Assembly (NCBI GenBank): GCA_963784175.1
Contig: CAWAQJ010000018.1
Location: 558,001 to 622,000, forward strand
Length of the DNA: 64,000 bases
Direction: 5' to 3'
Source of the DNA: JAIBJN01 sp963784175
GTDB taxonomy: Bacteria; Actinomycetota; Thermoleophilia; Gaiellales; Gaiellaceae
The position numbers and the translations under genes are program-made. How positions within the stretch are numbered: the stretch's first letter is position 1; each line of letters begins with the position of its first letter. This document shows, one piece after another, positions 15,266 to 23,691 of this stretch. The notes beneath the pieces are model-generated. The model saw nothing but the letters and a program-made list of their open reading frames with translations. It was not told the DNA's origin and ran no database searches.

Positions 15266-17833
15266 CTACGACTTCGCTTCGTTCCAGTCGTCGCCGACGC
15301 CGATGTCGACGGCGAGCGGGGGATCGAGCGGGTAGGCGCCGCACATCTCCTCGCGGACGAGGTCCTTGATCGCGGAGGTCTCCACCTCGGGCACCTCGAG
15401 CAGAAGCTCGTCGTGCACCTGGAGGACGAGCCGGGCGGCCCGCCCCTCGTCTCTCAGGCGACGGTGAATGGCGACCATGGCGGCCTTGATGACGTCCGCG
15501 GCCGTGCCCTGCATGACGAAGTTGACGGCGAGGCGCTCCCCGAAACCGCGGGTCTGGCGGTTGCGGGCCTTGAGCTCCGGAACCGGGCGCCGGCGCCCGA
15601 AGAGCGTCGTCGCGTGCCCGTCGCGCTCGGCCTGCTCGATCGTCCGCTGGATGAAGTCCTGGACGTGCGGGAAGCGCGCGAGGTACGTGTCGATGTAGGT
15701 CTGCGCCTCCTCGCGCGGGATGTCGAGGTTCTCGGAGAGCCCGAAGGCCGAGATCCCGTAGATGATCCCGAAGTTGACCATCTTGGCCACGTTGCGCTCG
15801 TCCTTCGTGAGCTCGGCGCGCTCCTTCCCCAGCACCTCGGCGGCCGTCGCCGCGTGGATGTCCTCGCCGCGCGCGAACGCCTCGCGGAGCTTCGGCTCGC
15901 CCGAGACGTGCGCGAGGATGCGCAGCTCGACCTGCGAGTAGTCGGCCGAGAGCAGCCGGAAGCCCGGCTCGGCGACGAACGCACTGCGGATCTCCCGGCC
16001 CAGCTCGGTGCGGATGGGGATCGCCTGGAGGTTCGGGTTGGAGGTCGAGAGGCGGCCCGTCGAGGCGACGGCCTGGTTGATGCTCGTGTGCAGGCGCCCA
16101 TCCTCGGCCGAGATCAGGCTCGGCAGCGGCCCCAGATATGTGTTCAGGAGCTTCGAGTACTCGCGCCATTCCTCGAGCACCGGGACGATCTCGTGGTCGC
16201 CGCGAATGGTGCGCAGCACCCGCGAGTCGGTGGAGTAGCCGGTCTTCCCCTTGCGCCCCGCGGTGAGGCCGAGCTTCTCGAAGAGGATGCGCGCGACCTG
16301 CTGCGTCGAGCCGAGCATGAACTCCTCGCCCGCCAGCTCGTGGGCTCTCGCCTCGAGCTCCTCGATCCGGTCCGCGAGGCGGGCCGTGATCTCCCCCATG
16401 CGGTAGGTGTCGATGCGCACGCCGACGTCCTCCATGGCGGCGAGGACGGCGGTGAGCGGGAGCTCGACGTCGCGGTAGAGCGGCTCGAGCCCGCGCTCCA
16501 CGATGCGGGCCCGGAGCTGGGGCTCGAGCCGCAGCGTCGCAGCAGCCTGGCGGACGAGCGCGGCAGTCTCCTCATCCGTTGCCGGCTCGGGGACGAGCTC
16601 GACGCCGTACTCGGCCGCGAGGTCGTCGAGGACGTACGTCGAGCGCCCGGGCTCGATCAGGTAGGCCATGAGCAGCGTGTCGTCCGTCGCGTCGAGCCGG
16701 GCCGCCTTGGCGTCGTGGACGACCAGCGCGGTGTCGCGAAGCCTGGTGGCGCTCTCCGGCGACCACGCGCCGACCACGACGGACTCGCCCTCGCGCGCGA
16801 GCGCGAAACGGCCGTCGTCGACCTGGATCGCGGCCGGCCCAGAGCCTGTCGGCAGCTCGCCCTCGACCCACGGCACCTCGACGCCCGTGACCTCCATCGG
16901 CGCGGCCGGAATCGCCTCGTCGAGCTCGTCGACCCGGCCGAGGAGGTTCCTGAACTCGAAACGGCGGAAGATCTCCTTCAGCTGCGAGCGGTCCGGCGGG
17001 GAGAGCACGAGCTGGGCAGGGTCGACGTCCAGGGATAGGTCGCGGCGCATCGTGGCGAGCACCTTCGACCCGCGCGCCTGGTCGGCGTGCTCGCGCAGGT
17101 TCTTCGCACGTGCGGGCGAGAGCTCGTCGACGTGCTCGAGCACGCCTTCGAGGGAACCGTATTGCGAGATGAGCTGGCCCGCGGTCTTGTCCCCGATGCC
17201 GGGAACGCCGGGAATGTTGTCGGACGTGTCGCCCTTGAGCCCGATGAAGTCCGGCACCTGCTCGGGCGTGACGCCGTAGCGCGCGAAGACCCGCTCGGGG
17301 GTGTACACGTGGACGTCGGCGACGCCGCGCGGCGTCATCATCAGGCAGACGTTCTCGGTGCAGAGCTGGAAGGCGTCGCGGTCGGTGGAGACGACGCACG
17401 TCTTCACCCCTGCCTCGTCCGCGCGCGAGGCGAGCGTCGCGATGACGTCGTCGGCCTCCCACCCCTCGAACTCGAGGCTCTGGTAGCCGAAGGCCGCCAC
17501 GATCGGCCGAAAGTGCGGGAACTGCTCCCGCAGGAGGTCGGGCATCGGCCGCCGGTCGACCTTGTACTCGGCGTCGAGCTCCTTGCGGTGCACCGGGCTC
17601 GTGTCCCAGGCGACCGCGACACCTCGGGGCTTGTAGTCGGAGAGGAGCTTGAAGAGCATGTTCGTGAAGCCGAGGAGCGCGTTCGTCGGGAAGCCCTCGG
17701 TCGTGGCGAGCTCCTCGGGGAGCGCGAAGAACGCGCGATAGGCGAGGTTGTTTCCGTCTACGAGGAAGAGCTCCGCCGCGCGCGCGGGCGCGTCGTCGAG
17801 CTGCAGCTCGGCTCCGGTCAGCGTCTTCGGCAT
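15266..17833 (-). CDS. polA: DNA polymerase I
   Basis: The protein has 855 residues. Residues 1-290 form the 5' nuclease: VDGNNLAYRAFFALPEEL, WEADDVIATLA, GDTSDNIPGVPGIGDKTAG. Residues ~310-480 sit where the 3'-5' exonuclease lies but lack the catalytic D-x-E motif (the strand reads AIQVDDGRFALAREG); only DTLLMAYLIEP is kept, so proofreading is probably lost, as in Taq and mycobacterial Pol I. Residues ~480-855 are the polymerase: STGRLSTSNPNLQAIPIR, LLSADYSQVELRILAH, RNVAKMVNFGIIYG, LQVHDELLLEVPE. It fills gaps in repair and processes Okazaki fragments. The ATG at 17833 lies 9 nt after TAGACT. Confidence 0.95.
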   Translation of the reverse strand: MPKTLTGAELQLDDAPARAAELFLVDGNNLAYRAFFALPEELATTEGFPTNALLGFTNMLFKLLSDYKPRGVAVAWDTSPVHRKELDAEYKVDRRPMPDLLREQFPHFRPIVAAFGYQSLEFEGWEADDVIATLASRADEAGVKTCVVSTDRDAFQLCTENVCLMMTPRGVADVHVYTPERVFARYGVTPEQVPDFIGLKGDTSDNIPGVPGIGDKTAGQLISQYGSLEGVLEHVDELSPARAKNLREHADQARGSKVLATMRRDLSLDVDPAQLVLSPPDRSQLKEIFRRFEFRNLLGRVDELDEAIPAAPMEVTGVEVPWVEGELPTGSGPAAIQVDDGRFALAREGESVVVGAWSPESATRLRDTALVVHDAKAARLDATDDTLLMAYLIEPGRSTYVLDDLAAEYGVELVPEPATDEETAALVRQAAATLRLEPQLRARIVERGLEPLYRDVELPLTAVLAAMEDVGVRIDTYRMGEITARLADRIEELEARAHELAGEEFMLGSTQQVARILFEKLGLTAGRKGKTGYSTDSRVLRTIRGDHEIVPVLEEWREYSKLLNTYLGPLPSLISAEDGRLHTSINQAVASTGRLSTSNPNLQAIPIRTELGREIRSAFVAEPGFRLLSADYSQVELRILAHVSGEPKLREAFARGEDIHAATAAEVLGKERAELTKDERNVAKMVNFGIIYGISAFGLSENLDIPREEAQTYIDTYLARFPHVQDFIQRTIEQAERDGHATTLFGRRRPVPELKARNRQTRGFGERLAVNFVMQGTAADVIKAAMVAIHRRLRDEGRAARLVLQVHDELLLEVPEVETSAIKDLVREEMCGAYPLDPPLAVDIGVGDDWNEAKS

Positions 17834-17842
17834 CGCCCTGCG

Positions 17843-17848
17843 AGTCTA
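17843..17848 (-). promoter_or_regulatory. Putative -10 box of polA
   Basis: TAGACT on the minus strand lies 9 nt before the polA ATG, so the transcript would be leaderless. Confidence 0.4.
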
Positions 17849-17878
17849 GTCCGCGGCGCCGCCGTGCCCGCTTTCACA

Positions 17879-17926
17879 CTTCCGGCACGGTCCGCGCGCC
17901 ACGGGAGCGCTTTTCGGCGCTAGCGT
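17879..17926 (+). repeat. 48-bp intergenic element, copy A
   Basis: A 25-nt box (CTTCCGGCACGGTCCGC then GCGCCACG), a 17-nt less conserved spacer and TAGCGT. It lies in the 145-bp gap between livF and polA, on the strand opposite to both. A GC hairpin (CCCGGGGTGGCCCCGGG) follows. Three further copies with the same 25+17+6 layout lie at 25134, 37206 and 51613. Confidence 0.65.
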
Positions 17927-17978
17927 TCAAAGCGGGTGGTGGCCCGGGGTGGCCCCGGGAGCAGACGTGAGCCGAGCG

Positions 17979-18800
17979 CTAGGTCTCGCCGAGGTACGCC
18001 TTGCGAACCTGCTCGTTCTTCGCAAGAGCGTTGGCCTCGTCGGTGAGCGCGATGTGGCCCGTTTCCATGACGTAGCCGCGCTTCGCGACGTCGAGCGCCA
18101 TGAGGGCGTTCTGCTCGACGAGCAGGATCGGTGTGCCCTGCTGGTTGATCTCGACGACGATCTCGAAGATCTTCTCGACGAAGATCGGGGCGAGGCCCAT
18201 CGACGGCTCGTCGAGCATGAGGAGCTTGGGACGCGCCATCAGCGCGCGGCCCATCGCGACCATCTGCTGCTCGCCGCCCGAAAGTGTCCCGGCCCTCTGG
18301 GTCTTGCGCTCGCTCAGGCGTGGGAAGAGGTGGTACACGCGCTCGAGGTCTTCCTTGATCCCCGCGCGGTCCGTCCGCTGGAACGCCCCCATCTCGAGGT
18401 TCTCCAGCACGCTCATGTACGGAAAGAGCTTGCGGCCCTCCGGGGACTGGGCGATGCCCATCCCGACGATGTTGTGCGGAGCCTCGCTCGTGATGTCCTT
18501 GCCCTGGAAGCGGATCGTCCCTTTTCGCGGGCGGTTGAGCCCGTTGATCGAGCGCAGGGTCGTCGACTTGCCGGCGCCGTTGGCGCCGATCAGGGTCACG
18601 ATCTCGCCCTGGCGCACCTCGAGGGAGATGCCCTTGAGCGCGTGGATCGACCCGTAGTACGTGTGGATGTCGTTGACGTCGAGGATGACGCCGTTCCCGC
18701 CTGCGGCCTGCGCGGCCGGAGCGGTTGCGGGCTCGGCGGCGGCCGGCGGCGTCGCCGGCGCCTCGGGCTGCGTGGGCTGCTCGGGGGTGTGCTCGCTCAT
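17979..18800 (-). CDS. livF: Branched-chain amino acid ABC transporter, ATPase LivF
   Basis: One of the two nucleotide-binding subunits of the HAAT-family importer, 273 residues. Motifs: Walker A GANGAGKST, Q-loop region GIAQSPEGRKLFP, signature LSGGEQQMVAMGRAL, Walker B LLMLDEPSMGL, H-loop region LLVEQNA. The Q-SPEGR wording is typical of LivF. An Ala/Pro/Glu-rich N-terminal extension of about 38 residues (TPEQPTQPEAPATPPAAAEP and on) precedes the ABC fold and is absent from most LivF. It ends the operon livK-H-M-G-F and overlaps livG by 4 bp. Confidence 0.93.
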   Translation of the reverse strand: MSEHTPEQPTQPEAPATPPAAAEPATAPAAQAAGGNGVILDVNDIHTYYGSIHALKGISLEVRQGEIVTLIGANGAGKSTTLRSINGLNRPRKGTIRFQGKDITSEAPHNIVGMGIAQSPEGRKLFPYMSVLENLEMGAFQRTDRAGIKEDLERVYHLFPRLSERKTQRAGTLSGGEQQMVAMGRALMARPKLLMLDEPSMGLAPIFVEKIFEIVVEINQQGTPILLVEQNALMALDVAKRGYVMETGHIALTDEANALAKNEQVRKAYLGET

Positions 18801-19588
18801 CCCGTCCCTCCCGCGGCGGTGGCCGCCTTGCCGAGATATGCCTCGACGACGCGCTCGTCCTTCTGGATCTCGCCCGGGAGGCCCTCGGCGATCTTCTCGC
18901 CGTAGTCGAGGACGGTCACCCGGTCCGAAATGCCCATGACGACCTTCATGTCGTGCTCGATCAGGAGCACGGTCAGCCCTTGCTCCTCGCGGAGCTTCGA
19001 GACGAAGCCGGTGAACGTCGCCGTCTCCTGCGGGTTCATCCCGGCAGTCGGCTCGTCCAGGAGAAGGAGCTTCGGGTTCGTCGCGAGCGCCCTCGCCACC
19101 TCGAGCCGGCGCTGGTCGCCGTAGGGAAGGTTGCGCGCGAGCGAGTCGTCGCGGTTCTTCAGCCCGCAGAAGGCGAGCAGCTCGCGGGCCGTCTGCTCGG
19201 CCTCCTTTTCCTCGCGCCGCACCCTGGGCAGACCGAAGATCGAGCCGAGGATCCCGCCCTTGAGCCGGTGGTGCATCCCCACGAGGACGTTCTCGAGCGA
19301 GGTCATGTACTGGAAGAGCCTGATGTTCTGGAACGTCCGCCCGACGCCGAGCTTGGTGATCACGTGCGGAGGCTGGCCCGTCACGTTCTTGCCGTCGAAG
19401 ATGATCGCCCCATCGGTCGGCTTGTACACCCCGGTGAGCATGTTGAAGAACGTCGTCTTCCCGGCGCCGTTCGGCCCGATCAGGCTCACGATGGCGCCCT
19501 GCGGAATGCGGAAGTCGACGTCGTTCACGGCGACCAGCCCGCCGAATTCCTTGCGAACGTTGTCTGCGATCAGGATCTCGTCGGCCAT
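18797..19588 (-). CDS. livG: Branched-chain amino acid ABC transporter, ATPase LivG
   Basis: The second ATPase of the importer, 263 residues. Walker A GPNGAGKTT, the LivG-style GRTFQNIRLFQYMTSLENV segment, signature NLPYGDQRRLEVARAL (PYGDQR in place of LSGGQ, usual for LivG), Walker B LLLLDEPTAGMNP, then VLLIEHDMKVVMGISDRV. It pairs with LivF under the LivH/LivM channel. The stop of livM touches its ATG. Confidence 0.94.
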   Translation of the reverse strand: MADEILIADNVRKEFGGLVAVNDVDFRIPQGAIVSLIGPNGAGKTTFFNMLTGVYKPTDGAIIFDGKNVTGQPPHVITKLGVGRTFQNIRLFQYMTSLENVLVGMHHRLKGGILGSIFGLPRVRREEKEAEQTARELLAFCGLKNRDDSLARNLPYGDQRRLEVARALATNPKLLLLDEPTAGMNPQETATFTGFVSKLREEQGLTVLLIEHDMKVVMGISDRVTVLDYGEKIAEGLPGEIQKDERVVEAYLGKAATAAGGTG

Positions 19589-20862
19589 CAGGCGTGCCTG
19601 TCTCCGTAGAGGGTCTCGGTCTCGGGCCCGAGCTCCTCGATCTCGCGCTTACGCCGGCTTTCGGGTATCAGCCCGACTGGGCGGAAGAGCATCATCAGCA
19701 CGATGATGACGCCGTAGATCCCGAACTGGTACTTCGCGACCTCGAAGTCGAGCGGCGTCTCCCGGTTCAGGTAGCTGCCGATGTTCGCGAGGCCCTCCTG
19801 GTTCAGGTACGTGAGGATCGCGCCGGCGACGACCACCCCCCAGACGCTCCCCATGCCGCCCAGGATGACCATGCACAGCAGGAAGACCGAGATGTTGAAG
19901 AAGAACTCGCTCGGGAACGCGCCGCCCTTGAAGCTCGCGTAGAAGGCGCCGGCGACACCGCCGAAGAAGGCGCCGAGCGCGTAGGCCCAGGTCTTCGTCT
20001 TCATGAGCGGGACGCCCATCGCGGCAGCCGCGGTCTCGTCCTCCCGGATCGCGATCCAGGCGCGGCCGAGTCGCGAGTCGCGCAGGCGCACCGAGCAGAA
20101 GATCGTGAACAGGAGCAGGACGAGCGCGCTGTAGTAGAAGAGGTTGATCTTGTCGAAGGACTGCTGGAAGCTGACCGGCAGGCCCAGCGAGTCGTTCAAC
20201 CCCGTCCCGAACCCGGGCGAGTCGATCGGGTTGATCCCGAAGGTGCCCGCCGTGAGGTTGAACCCGCCGAGATCGTCCGCGTTGCGGACGAACTGGGGGA
20301 TGATCTCGCCGAAGCCGAGCGTCACGATCGCCAGATAGTCGCCGCGCAGTCGCAAGGTCGGCAGGCCAATGAGGATGCCCGCGATCCCCGTGATGCATCC
20401 GGCGATGAGCAGCACCACCCACATGTTGAGGTGGATGCCGCGCAGCTCGGGGTTGACCCCTGCCGACCCGACGTGGATCTTGACCTGCTGGAAGTGGCCC
20501 GACGCGAGCCAGCCGGCGGTGTAAGCGCCGACCGCGTAGAAGGCGACGTAGCCCAGGTCGAGTAGCCCCGCGTAGCCCACGACGATGTTGAGGCCGACGG
20601 CCATCATGATGAAGACGATCATGATCACGGCCGTGCTTACGCTCGGCCATTCGCGGATGACCGGAAGCTCCATCTCGCCGAGAGCGTTCTCGTAGAACGT
20701 CGGATAGAGCGCAGCCAGCGCGAGCAGGATCAGCGCCGGAACCCAGGTGCGGGCGCGGCGCGGAATCCTGCGCCACGCGCGACCGACCTCGTCGAGCCTC
20801 AGAGTCTGCTTGACGCCCTTCCGCTCGGGCGTGCCGGGGCCGCTCGCTCCCTCGGTGGCCAT
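19588..20862 (-). CDS. livM: Branched-chain amino acid ABC transporter permease LivM
   Basis: This 424-residue, strongly hydrophobic permease has about ten membrane segments. It contains family landmarks: VGYAGLLDLGYVAFYAVGAY, GLPTLRLRGDYLAIVTLGFG and RLGRAWIAIREDETAAAAMG, the last being the cytoplasmic loop that meets the ATPase. It is longer than many LivM because of ~60 hydrophilic N-terminal residues (TLRLDEVGRAWRRIPRRAR) and an extended loop at about 150-190. Its stop and start codons overlap those of livG and livH by one base. Confidence 0.92.
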   Translation of the reverse strand: MATEGASGPGTPERKGVKQTLRLDEVGRAWRRIPRRARTWVPALILLALAALYPTFYENALGEMELPVIREWPSVSTAVIMIVFIMMAVGLNIVVGYAGLLDLGYVAFYAVGAYTAGWLASGHFQQVKIHVGSAGVNPELRGIHLNMWVVLLIAGCITGIAGILIGLPTLRLRGDYLAIVTLGFGEIIPQFVRNADDLGGFNLTAGTFGINPIDSPGFGTGLNDSLGLPVSFQQSFDKINLFYYSALVLLLFTIFCSVRLRDSRLGRAWIAIREDETAAAAMGVPLMKTKTWAYALGAFFGGVAGAFYASFKGGAFPSEFFFNISVFLLCMVILGGMGSVWGVVVAGAILTYLNQEGLANIGSYLNRETPLDFEVAKYQFGIYGVIIVLMMLFRPVGLIPESRRKREIEELGPETETLYGDRHA

Positions 20863-21914
20863 CAGGCGCCCTCCGGCGTCCGCTCTCCGAGGAGCCCCTC
20901 GGGGCGGAAGACCAGGATCGCGATCAGGATCCCGAACACCATCGAGCGCGTCCAGTCGCTCCCGAGCACCCAGATGGACAGGCCCTCGTTGAAGGCCTGG
21001 ATGAAGCCGATGATCAGGCCGCCGAGCGTGGCGCCCAAGAGGTTGCCGATCCCGCCGAGCACGGCAGCGGTGAAGGCGATCAGGCCGAGCTCGAAGCCCG
21101 TGTCGTAGCGCATCTGGAACTGGAGCAGGTACAGAACGCCGGCCACGCCGGCGAGGGCGCCTGCCAGCAGGAACGTGAACGAGATCGTCCGGTTGACGTT
21201 GATGCCCATCATGGCCGCGGCGTCCTGGTCCTGGGCCGTTGCGCGCATCGCCTTCCCCTGCTTGGTCGACTTGACCAGCCAGGTCAGGATGAGCAGCACC
21301 GGGATCGTCACCAGAATGACCGTGAGCTTGTTCCAGGCGATCGAGACGTCGCCGATCGAGAACGCGGCCGACGAAGGAATGAGGTCGGGCGCGCTGCGGT
21401 AGTTCACGTCGTAGACGATCAGCGAGATGTTCTGCACGATGAACGACATGCCGACCGCGCTGATCAGCATCGTCAGGCGCGGCTGGCTTCTCAGCCGGCG
21501 GTAGCCGAGGAACTCGATCGTGACGTTGATCGCCGACCCGAAGCCCATCGTCATGAGGAGCGTCGCGATGAGGCCTGCGATGACGACGAGCACGGCCTCG
21601 TCCCCGCTGAGGTCGAGCAGGTCGATCATGATCGAGCTCGCGACGAGGCCTGAGAGCGCGAACACGTCGCCGTGCGCGAAGTTGATCAGCTGCAGGATGC
21701 CGTAGACGAGCGTGTAGCCCAGCGCGACGAGCGCATAGACCGAGCCGGTCGTGAGGCCGATGACCGAGATGCTGAAGAACTGCGACGGATCGTTGATCAG
21801 GTTCCGCAGCAGGACGATCGCGATGAAGGCCAGGAAGAGGATCCCAAGGATCGAGGTAAAGCTCGGACCGCCCCGCTTCCGGATCCCGGCCACTCTGCCC
21901 GCGTCTACGCTCAT
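20862..21914 (-). CDS. livH: Branched-chain amino acid ABC transporter permease LivH
   Basis: The second permease, 350 residues, about eight or nine membrane segments. Landmarks: GLTTGSVYALVALGYTLVYG, QLINFAHGDVFALSG, TKQGKAMRATAQDQDAAAMM (coupling loop) and GGIGNLLGATLGGLIIGF. It follows livK after a 69-bp gap that holds a very stable hairpin, which probably lowers expression of the permease part relative to the binding protein. Confidence 0.93.
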   Translation of the reverse strand: MSVDAGRVAGIRKRGGPSFTSILGILFLAFIAIVLLRNLINDPSQFFSISVIGLTTGSVYALVALGYTLVYGILQLINFAHGDVFALSGLVASSIMIDLLDLSGDEAVLVVIAGLIATLLMTMGFGSAINVTIEFLGYRRLRSQPRLTMLISAVGMSFIVQNISLIVYDVNYRSAPDLIPSSAAFSIGDVSIAWNKLTVILVTIPVLLILTWLVKSTKQGKAMRATAQDQDAAAMMGINVNRTISFTFLLAGALAGVAGVLYLLQFQMRYDTGFELGLIAFTAAVLGGIGNLLGATLGGLIIGFIQAFNEGLSIWVLGSDWTRSMVFGILIAILVFRPEGLLGERTPEGA

Positions 21915-21933
21915 CGCAATGGCTACCTCGAAG

Positions 21934-21970
21934 ACAACCGGGGGAGGGCCGAAGCCCTCCCCCGGGTTGT
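21934..21970 (-). terminator. livK-livH intercistronic hairpin
   Basis: A 16-bp stem (one bulged G) closes on a tetraloop: GGGGGAGGGC at 21940-21949 pairs with GCCCTCCCCC at 21954-21963, extended by ACAACC/GGTTGT. There is no T-run on the minus strand, so it is probably a partial terminator or an RNase-protecting stem that keeps livK mRNA abundant. Confidence 0.55.
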
Positions 21971-21983
21971 TAGCGAGTTACTC

Positions 21984-23384
21984 CTAACCCCTCGCAGCCT
22001 CGACGTTCTCGTCCTGAGGCGAGAGCACCGTCTCGGTCTCGAGCTCTTCCTGGCCGCGGAAGATCGTGAAGCCGACAACCGCGCCGCTCGCAAGAGACGG
22101 GTCGCCGTTCTCGTTGATCTCGAAGTCACCGAGGAAGCCGTCCGCGACCTGGGTCTCGAACAGCTTGGCGATGACGTCGCCACGGCTGAAGTCCGAAGCG
22201 GCGATCGCGTCCAGCAGGACCTGAGCCGCCTGAGCGCCGTAGACCGCGTACGGGTCGACGGGCTCGCCGCCCAGGGTCTCCTGGAACTGCGTGATGAACT
22301 CTTCCGCGGAGCCCGTGAACTCGTCCACCGGGATACCGGCAACCGAGAAGAAGGCATCGCGCGTGTTCTCCACGCCGGCCTCGTCGATCGTCTGCTGCGT
22401 CGTGAAGCCGTCAGGCATGTACAGCTTGACGCCGTCGTTCGGGCCAAGGACCTTGACCTTGTCCTTGATCACCTGGGCGCCGTTCTCGTCGATCAGGCCG
22501 CCGAGGAACACACCGTCTGCTCCCGACTGCTTGATCTTGTTCATCAGCGCCTCGTAGTTCGACGCCTTCGGATCCCACGCGTCGAAGCCGACGACCTCGA
22601 TGCCGAGGTGCTCGGCGGCGTTGCGCGTGTTGGTCGCGACGCCGAGGCCGTACGCCTCCTTGTCGTTCAGGATGAACAGCTTCGTCGTCTCCTGCGCCTG
22701 CATGAACTCGGCCAGAGCCGCGCCCTGGTAGGCGTCGTGAGCGACGACGCGGGCGTAGTTGCGCGAGCCGGCCGGGTAGTACTTGTCCGGCTCGTCATCC
22801 GCGCAGCCCGGTCCGCCCTCGGTCAGGCAGACGTACGTGTTCGCAGGGGAGACCATTGCGAGACCGCCGCCGGGTGCCTGGTTCAGCACCGGGATGATGA
22901 CCGCGGCACAGCCGGAGTTGAACGTGCCGATCAGGCCCAGAAGGCTCTGGTTCTCGGCATACGCGTTCGCGTTCTGGCTGCACTTGCCCGGGTCCCACTT
23001 GCCGGCCTGAGCCGTCGAGTCGTCGCACGACTGGTAGCCGACGTTCGCATCCCCGGCCTTCCAGCCGTTGGTCTCGAGGACCTGGTTGATCGCGGCCGTG
23101 ATCTGCAGGGTCTGCGTCCGCGAGGACCCCTGCAGCGGCAGGTCGGAAGCGATCAGGATGTCCGGATCGCCTTCACCCTCGTACTCGATGTCCGTGCACG
23201 ACGCCGACGGAAGCGCGGTCACCGGCGGGAGATCAAGCGCCTCCCCACCGTCGCCACTATCTTCGCCGGTCGCTGCAGCGCCGCCATCGTCCCCGTCGTC
23301 GTCATCGCCGCCGCAGCCCACCGCTGCGAAGGCGAACACGCCGATCAGAAGCACGAGTAACGCCAAAATCGTCCTTCGTTTCAC
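21984..23384 (-). CDS. livK: Branched-chain amino acid ABC transporter, substrate-binding lipoprotein
   Basis: The protein has 466 residues from GTG 23384, behind a clear GAGGAGGAG. The lipoprotein signal (LALLVLLIGVFAFAAVGC) has a lipobox ending in A-V-G-C, followed by an acidic D/G-rich linker. The rest is a periplasmic-binding-protein type I fold (Leu/Ile/Val-binding family): ILIASDLPLQGSSR, a ligand-site stretch LIGTFNSGCAAVIIPVLNQ, KLFILNDKEAYGLGVA, DGVFLGGLIDENGAQV, VDPYAVYGAQAAQVLLDAI. It captures the substrate outside the membrane and hands it to LivHM. The ligand is inferred from the operon; amides or peptides are possible. Confidence 0.88.
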   Translation of the reverse strand: MKRRTILALLVLLIGVFAFAAVGCGGDDDDGDDGGAAATGEDSGDGGEALDLPPVTALPSASCTDIEYEGEGDPDILIASDLPLQGSSRTQTLQITAAINQVLETNGWKAGDANVGYQSCDDSTAQAGKWDPGKCSQNANAYAENQSLLGLIGTFNSGCAAVIIPVLNQAPGGGLAMVSPANTYVCLTEGGPGCADDEPDKYYPAGSRNYARVVAHDAYQGAALAEFMQAQETTKLFILNDKEAYGLGVATNTRNAAEHLGIEVVGFDAWDPKASNYEALMNKIKQSGADGVFLGGLIDENGAQVIKDKVKVLGPNDGVKLYMPDGFTTQQTIDEAGVENTRDAFFSVAGIPVDEFTGSAEEFITQFQETLGGEPVDPYAVYGAQAAQVLLDAIAASDFSRGDVIAKLFETQVADGFLGDFEINENGDPSLASGAVVGFTIFRGQEELETETVLSPQDENVEAARG

Positions 23385-23493
23385 TACTCCTCCTCTTCGC
23401 CCGATTCCTGTTTCGGCGCTTGCGCCCGGCGAGCACCGTTCAGAAGTGCTCGATTATGGACCCGGGTTCCGCGCCCTTGCAACCCCCTCCGGT

Positions 23494-23499
23494 TACGAT
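23494..23499 (+). promoter_or_regulatory. Putative -10 box of tRNA-Leu
   Basis: TACGAT lies 17 nt before the mature 5' end of tRNA-Leu, a normal distance for a short 5' leader trimmed by RNase P. Confidence 0.35.
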
Positions 23500-23516
23500 G
23501 CGCCACAGTGGAGCAC

Positions 23517-23601
23517 GCCGAAGTGGCGGAACTGGTAGACGCGCTGGACTCAAAATCCAGTGGGGCATCGCCCCGTGCGGGTTCGATCCCCGCCTTCGGC
23601 A
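23517..23601 (+). tRNA. tRNA-Leu (anticodon CAA)
   Basis: An 85-nt class II tRNA. The acceptor stem GCCGAAG pairs with CTTCGGC, followed by discriminator A. The anticodon arm is CTGGA-CTCAAAA-TCCAG, giving CAA (reads UUG). A long variable arm TGGGGCATCGCCCCG and the T-arm GCGGG-TTCGATC-CCCGC are clear. The 3' CCA is not encoded (the next bases are TCA). Confidence 0.96.
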
Positions 23602-23691
23602 TCAGCTCACCTCTCCTCGCGCCCACGTGGTTGACATCGTTCGGTGCGGGTACGTCACCAAAGACGTTCGAGCCTCACCGAAGTTAGATCC

